DNA of 64,000 nt from Metellina segmentata. Lineage: Eukaryota > Arthropoda > Arachnida > Araneae > Tetragnathidae. The notes under the pieces are model-generated. The model worked only from the letters and a program-made list of their open reading frames with translations. It was not told the DNA's origin and searched no databases. Of this stretch, positions 61,641 to 64,000 are shown piece by piece. Position numbers and translations under genes: made by a program. Position 1 is the stretch's first letter, and each line of letters begins with the position of its first letter. The stretch lies in NCBI GenBank assembly GCA_947359465.1, contig OX375875.1, positions 59,707,981-59,771,980 on the forward strand. Reading direction: 5' to 3'.

Positions 61641-61876
61641 TTCTGATGTGTGTGCTTTTCCATGCATTTTTGTATCATGTACTCGTGTACTTTTTTGTTC
61701 CCTATAGTTGTATATTTTTCTGTGGAAAAAGAACAATTAAATAAATGAAGAAATAAAATTAAAATGAAAATTGGTTTTTCAAATCAAATTAAGTTAATAT
61801 TCAGATGTATTAAACTAAAACAAACGGCATAAATAAAGCCAAGATATGTTAGTTTGACGATGTATGGTTGTTTTTT

Positions 61877-61990
61877 GCCACACGAGGATTCGAATATCAC
61901 AACGAACATCCATAAAATGACTGGGATTCGAGCCCATAGTCTGTTGAACCCATAGCCTTAGAGTTAACCAGACGATTACAAACTAAAGCA
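61877..61990 (-). repeat. tRNA-like SINE head (reverse)
   Basis: Minus strand has gtctggttaactctaagg (box A type) and, about 30 bases on, ggctcgaatccc (box B). Spacing fits a tRNA-derived SINE. Confidence 0.5.
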
Positions 61991-62582
61991 TACTCGAAAA
62001 TTTTAATAATGACAAACGAATCCTCCAAATTTCTAATCAAAATTTAAAATTTCTAAGACATTTTCGATCTTTTGTCTCTTGTGGAGTTTATTCAATTAAG
62101 TTGTGTTACTCTTTTGTCTAGTAGGTGCTATATAACTACTTATCGCTATTTACATAAGAAACTATTCTGAATATAATTAACAAAATGTCAACAGTGCCTG
62201 CAAATTAATATTAACGTTTCATTATAAATGAAGAGAAAATATTTTAATATCGTATTATTAAAATGTTTTCTTATCTTACCCGTTATCACAAACCTTTTTA
62301 TCATGTCTTAAAATGCTTAAGCATCTAACAGGATCAGGTAGTTAGATGAATTTATGTCATATTGGAACAACACAACTGGCTATTTGCGATGATCCGGAAT
62401 CGATCCCGAATTGAAAGTTCAGAAGACAACACCTATAAATTTTGAACCTTGGTAAGAGGATCAGGTCAACACCTGAGCTGGCACCCCCCTCTAAAAACGT
62501 CCACAGGCCAATATACGAAAGTCTTCGGTTGGATATACTTTAGAACTTTTTGTTACGACTGAATTACATTTATAGTATACAT

Positions 62583-64000
62583 TAGTGGCAAAAATTGTGG
62601 AAACCTTTTGTAAAAAAGTGTATTTCTGAGGTTTAGCTCATATCACAACTGTTTTTGGGAATACTGTAATAAAACTATGTATCAATGGAAAGATAATTAA
62701 ATCAAGAATGTAATACACTAACAATTATGAAGGAATTTGTATTAGAACAGTAGTTATAAGTACGAAAAGTGAAACAAATAGCAAAAATTAGACACACAAA
62801 AATTCTTTCAATGTCTGTTAATACTTAGATGAACAATCTTTAGAATTAATTACGGTCTTGCAACGACATCCCATGGAGCGAACAAATCTTTTTAGTTCTG
62901 CTGTTGTTATAAAAACTAAGATTGAATTATTGCTTCTATTATTGACTTTTATATCTGGGTTGCTTCTGACTCGCTTGTATCTTTAGTCATCTCCATAGAT
63001 TTTCTATTGGGTTAAGCTCTGGGCTGTACCCAGTCCATTCCAGCAGAGGACTCTGATTATCTTGAAACCATTTTTAGCACACAGTGGCAAATGACATGGA
63101 GCTGAATCCCATTGAAACATAAATGCTTCATTATCTTGAAAAAGGTCTAGTTTGGGTTCAAAAACTTCATTTATGTATTTTGGGGCAATCACTCAAATTT
63201 AGTCCACACTTTGTGATGGCATACAACCCCAGATCATTATACTAGCTGGGTATTTCACTATGGGCATAATACAATCAGGATGCAAATCTTCTTATGTATT
63301 TCAGGCTATCACTACCAAACAGGGAGATTTTGGTCCCATCACTCCAAATAACTGTCTCCATTATTCCACTGTCCAGTTAATATGGGTTTTCCCCCAGTTT
63401 CATCTTTTCAACCTTTGCTTGAGAGATAAAAATGTCTTTTTTCGAAGAATTCTAGATTTAGACCAGATTTTTGCATTCTGCACCGAACGGTCCTTGCACT
63501 CAACTTCACATTCCATTGTGTCATTTAATTTTTATACACCCAGATGATTTTCTTCTGTCACCTAAGCATATAGTCTCTTAATGCTTCTATCACTTGCTGT
63601 TGTTCACCTTTTCCTGCCTTTATCAGTCTGGTTTTGTAGTGACTTAGTCTCCTTATAACTCTTCAAAAATTTAGAAATACCACCTTTGATTAAGTTTTCA
63701 ACAATTTTTCTTCTAATTTATTCATAGCTGTAGCCTTATTCACTTAATAGTACTATTTTACATCGCTTTATGGATGACCAGTCAACTCTTTTCTTCATTT
63801 CTTTAATTTCATTACGTTTTACAAGCTCACTAAATGAAATAACACACAAAAAAAACCTACTTGATAGCAATCATATAACACACTGACTAATGTCCTCCTT
63901 TCAGCTCCTATACATGGCATTCGGCTATACCTTTTGATAGAATTCAGGTAATTAAACATTTTTACTGCATTACATTTTTATTTAAATTATCTTTTCATTG
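62583..64000 (-). mobile_element. Decayed Tc1 element running off the right edge
   Basis: Left end agtggcaaaaattgtggaaa is Tc1-like. The inner part of the left inverted repeat (62683-62716) is matched in reverse at 63967-64000, so the right repeat continues beyond the window. The expected full length is about 1.5 kb. Confidence 0.75.
62960..63800 (-). pseudogene. Tc1 transposase pseudogene
   Basis: Minus strand shows, in several frames and with stops, the Tc1 blocks in order: a HINW-like region, a degenerate form of the W-G-C block before the second Asp (SIMIWGC), FQWDSAPCH around the second Asp, and WTGYSPELNPIENLWR around the final Glu. Frameshifts and stops throughout: inactive. Confidence 0.8.

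Larger units (their letters stand above)
59978..62582. other. Region upstream of gene 3
   Basis: No convincing gene. Holds a CT/TA microsatellite, a GC-richer repeat-like block at 61240-61640 and a tRNA-like remnant at 61877-61990. The 104-codon minus frame at 59935-60249 overlaps the gene 3 leader in another frame and has no signature. Confidence 0.5.

Overview
The window looks like nuclear DNA of an arthropod, most likely an insect. It is AT-rich, its genes have many introns with GT-AG boundaries, and it is crowded with Tc1/mariner, PIF/Harbinger, TTAA-target and tRNA-derived SINE elements plus microsatellites. The species cannot be named from the sequence.

The backbone is three large protein-coding genes, all on the minus strand and about 23 kb apart. 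Gene 1 runs from 11618 off the left edge, gene 2 from 35230 to 23163, and gene 3 from 59938 (or 59896) to 45262. I built them by joining open frames at splice sites whose phases match at every junction. Each begins with a very short coding exon (7, 3 and 16 or 2 codons) ending in a strong GTAAG-type donor at phase 0. A second exon then carries a hydrophobic signal peptide. All three predicted products are secreted, long, low-complexity and unusually rich in tryptophan. They share a Y-[IV]-V-W-S motif and a 36-residue module (WxVVGxGGxDGW ... GxxEWKI ... GxWxVTS). Genes 2 and 3 also share a basic C-terminal motif ending in [IL]-D-Y. Outside these blocks the proteins have diverged completely. 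Gene 1 ends in Ser-Trp-Lys-Pro-Pro repeats, gene 2 is highly charged with 29- and 20-residue repeats, and gene 3 is a Gly/Trp/Asn/Pro-rich protein. I read this as a tandem paralogue cluster of secreted, probably structural or extracellular-matrix proteins. I do not recognise the family.

Left to right: 1-11720 is gene 1 with its TATA box, and its intron 1 holds a deleted mariner-like element. 11720-23160 is intergenic and repeat-rich, with a TTAA-flanked element, a TA microsatellite and a near-pristine Tc1/mariner element with an intact transposase. 23163-35300 is gene 2, with a 3 x 222 bp tandem repeat and a TAATCC cluster in its long first intron. 35300-45260 is intergenic and repeat-rich, with a Harbinger element that contains another TTAA element and a SINE. 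45262-59980 is gene 3, with dispersed repeats in its introns. 59980-64000 is repeats, ending in a decayed Tc1 element that runs off the right edge.

No other convincing host gene was found. Apart from the transposase at 18637-19713, the plus-strand and intergenic open frames are short and show no family signature I can recognise.
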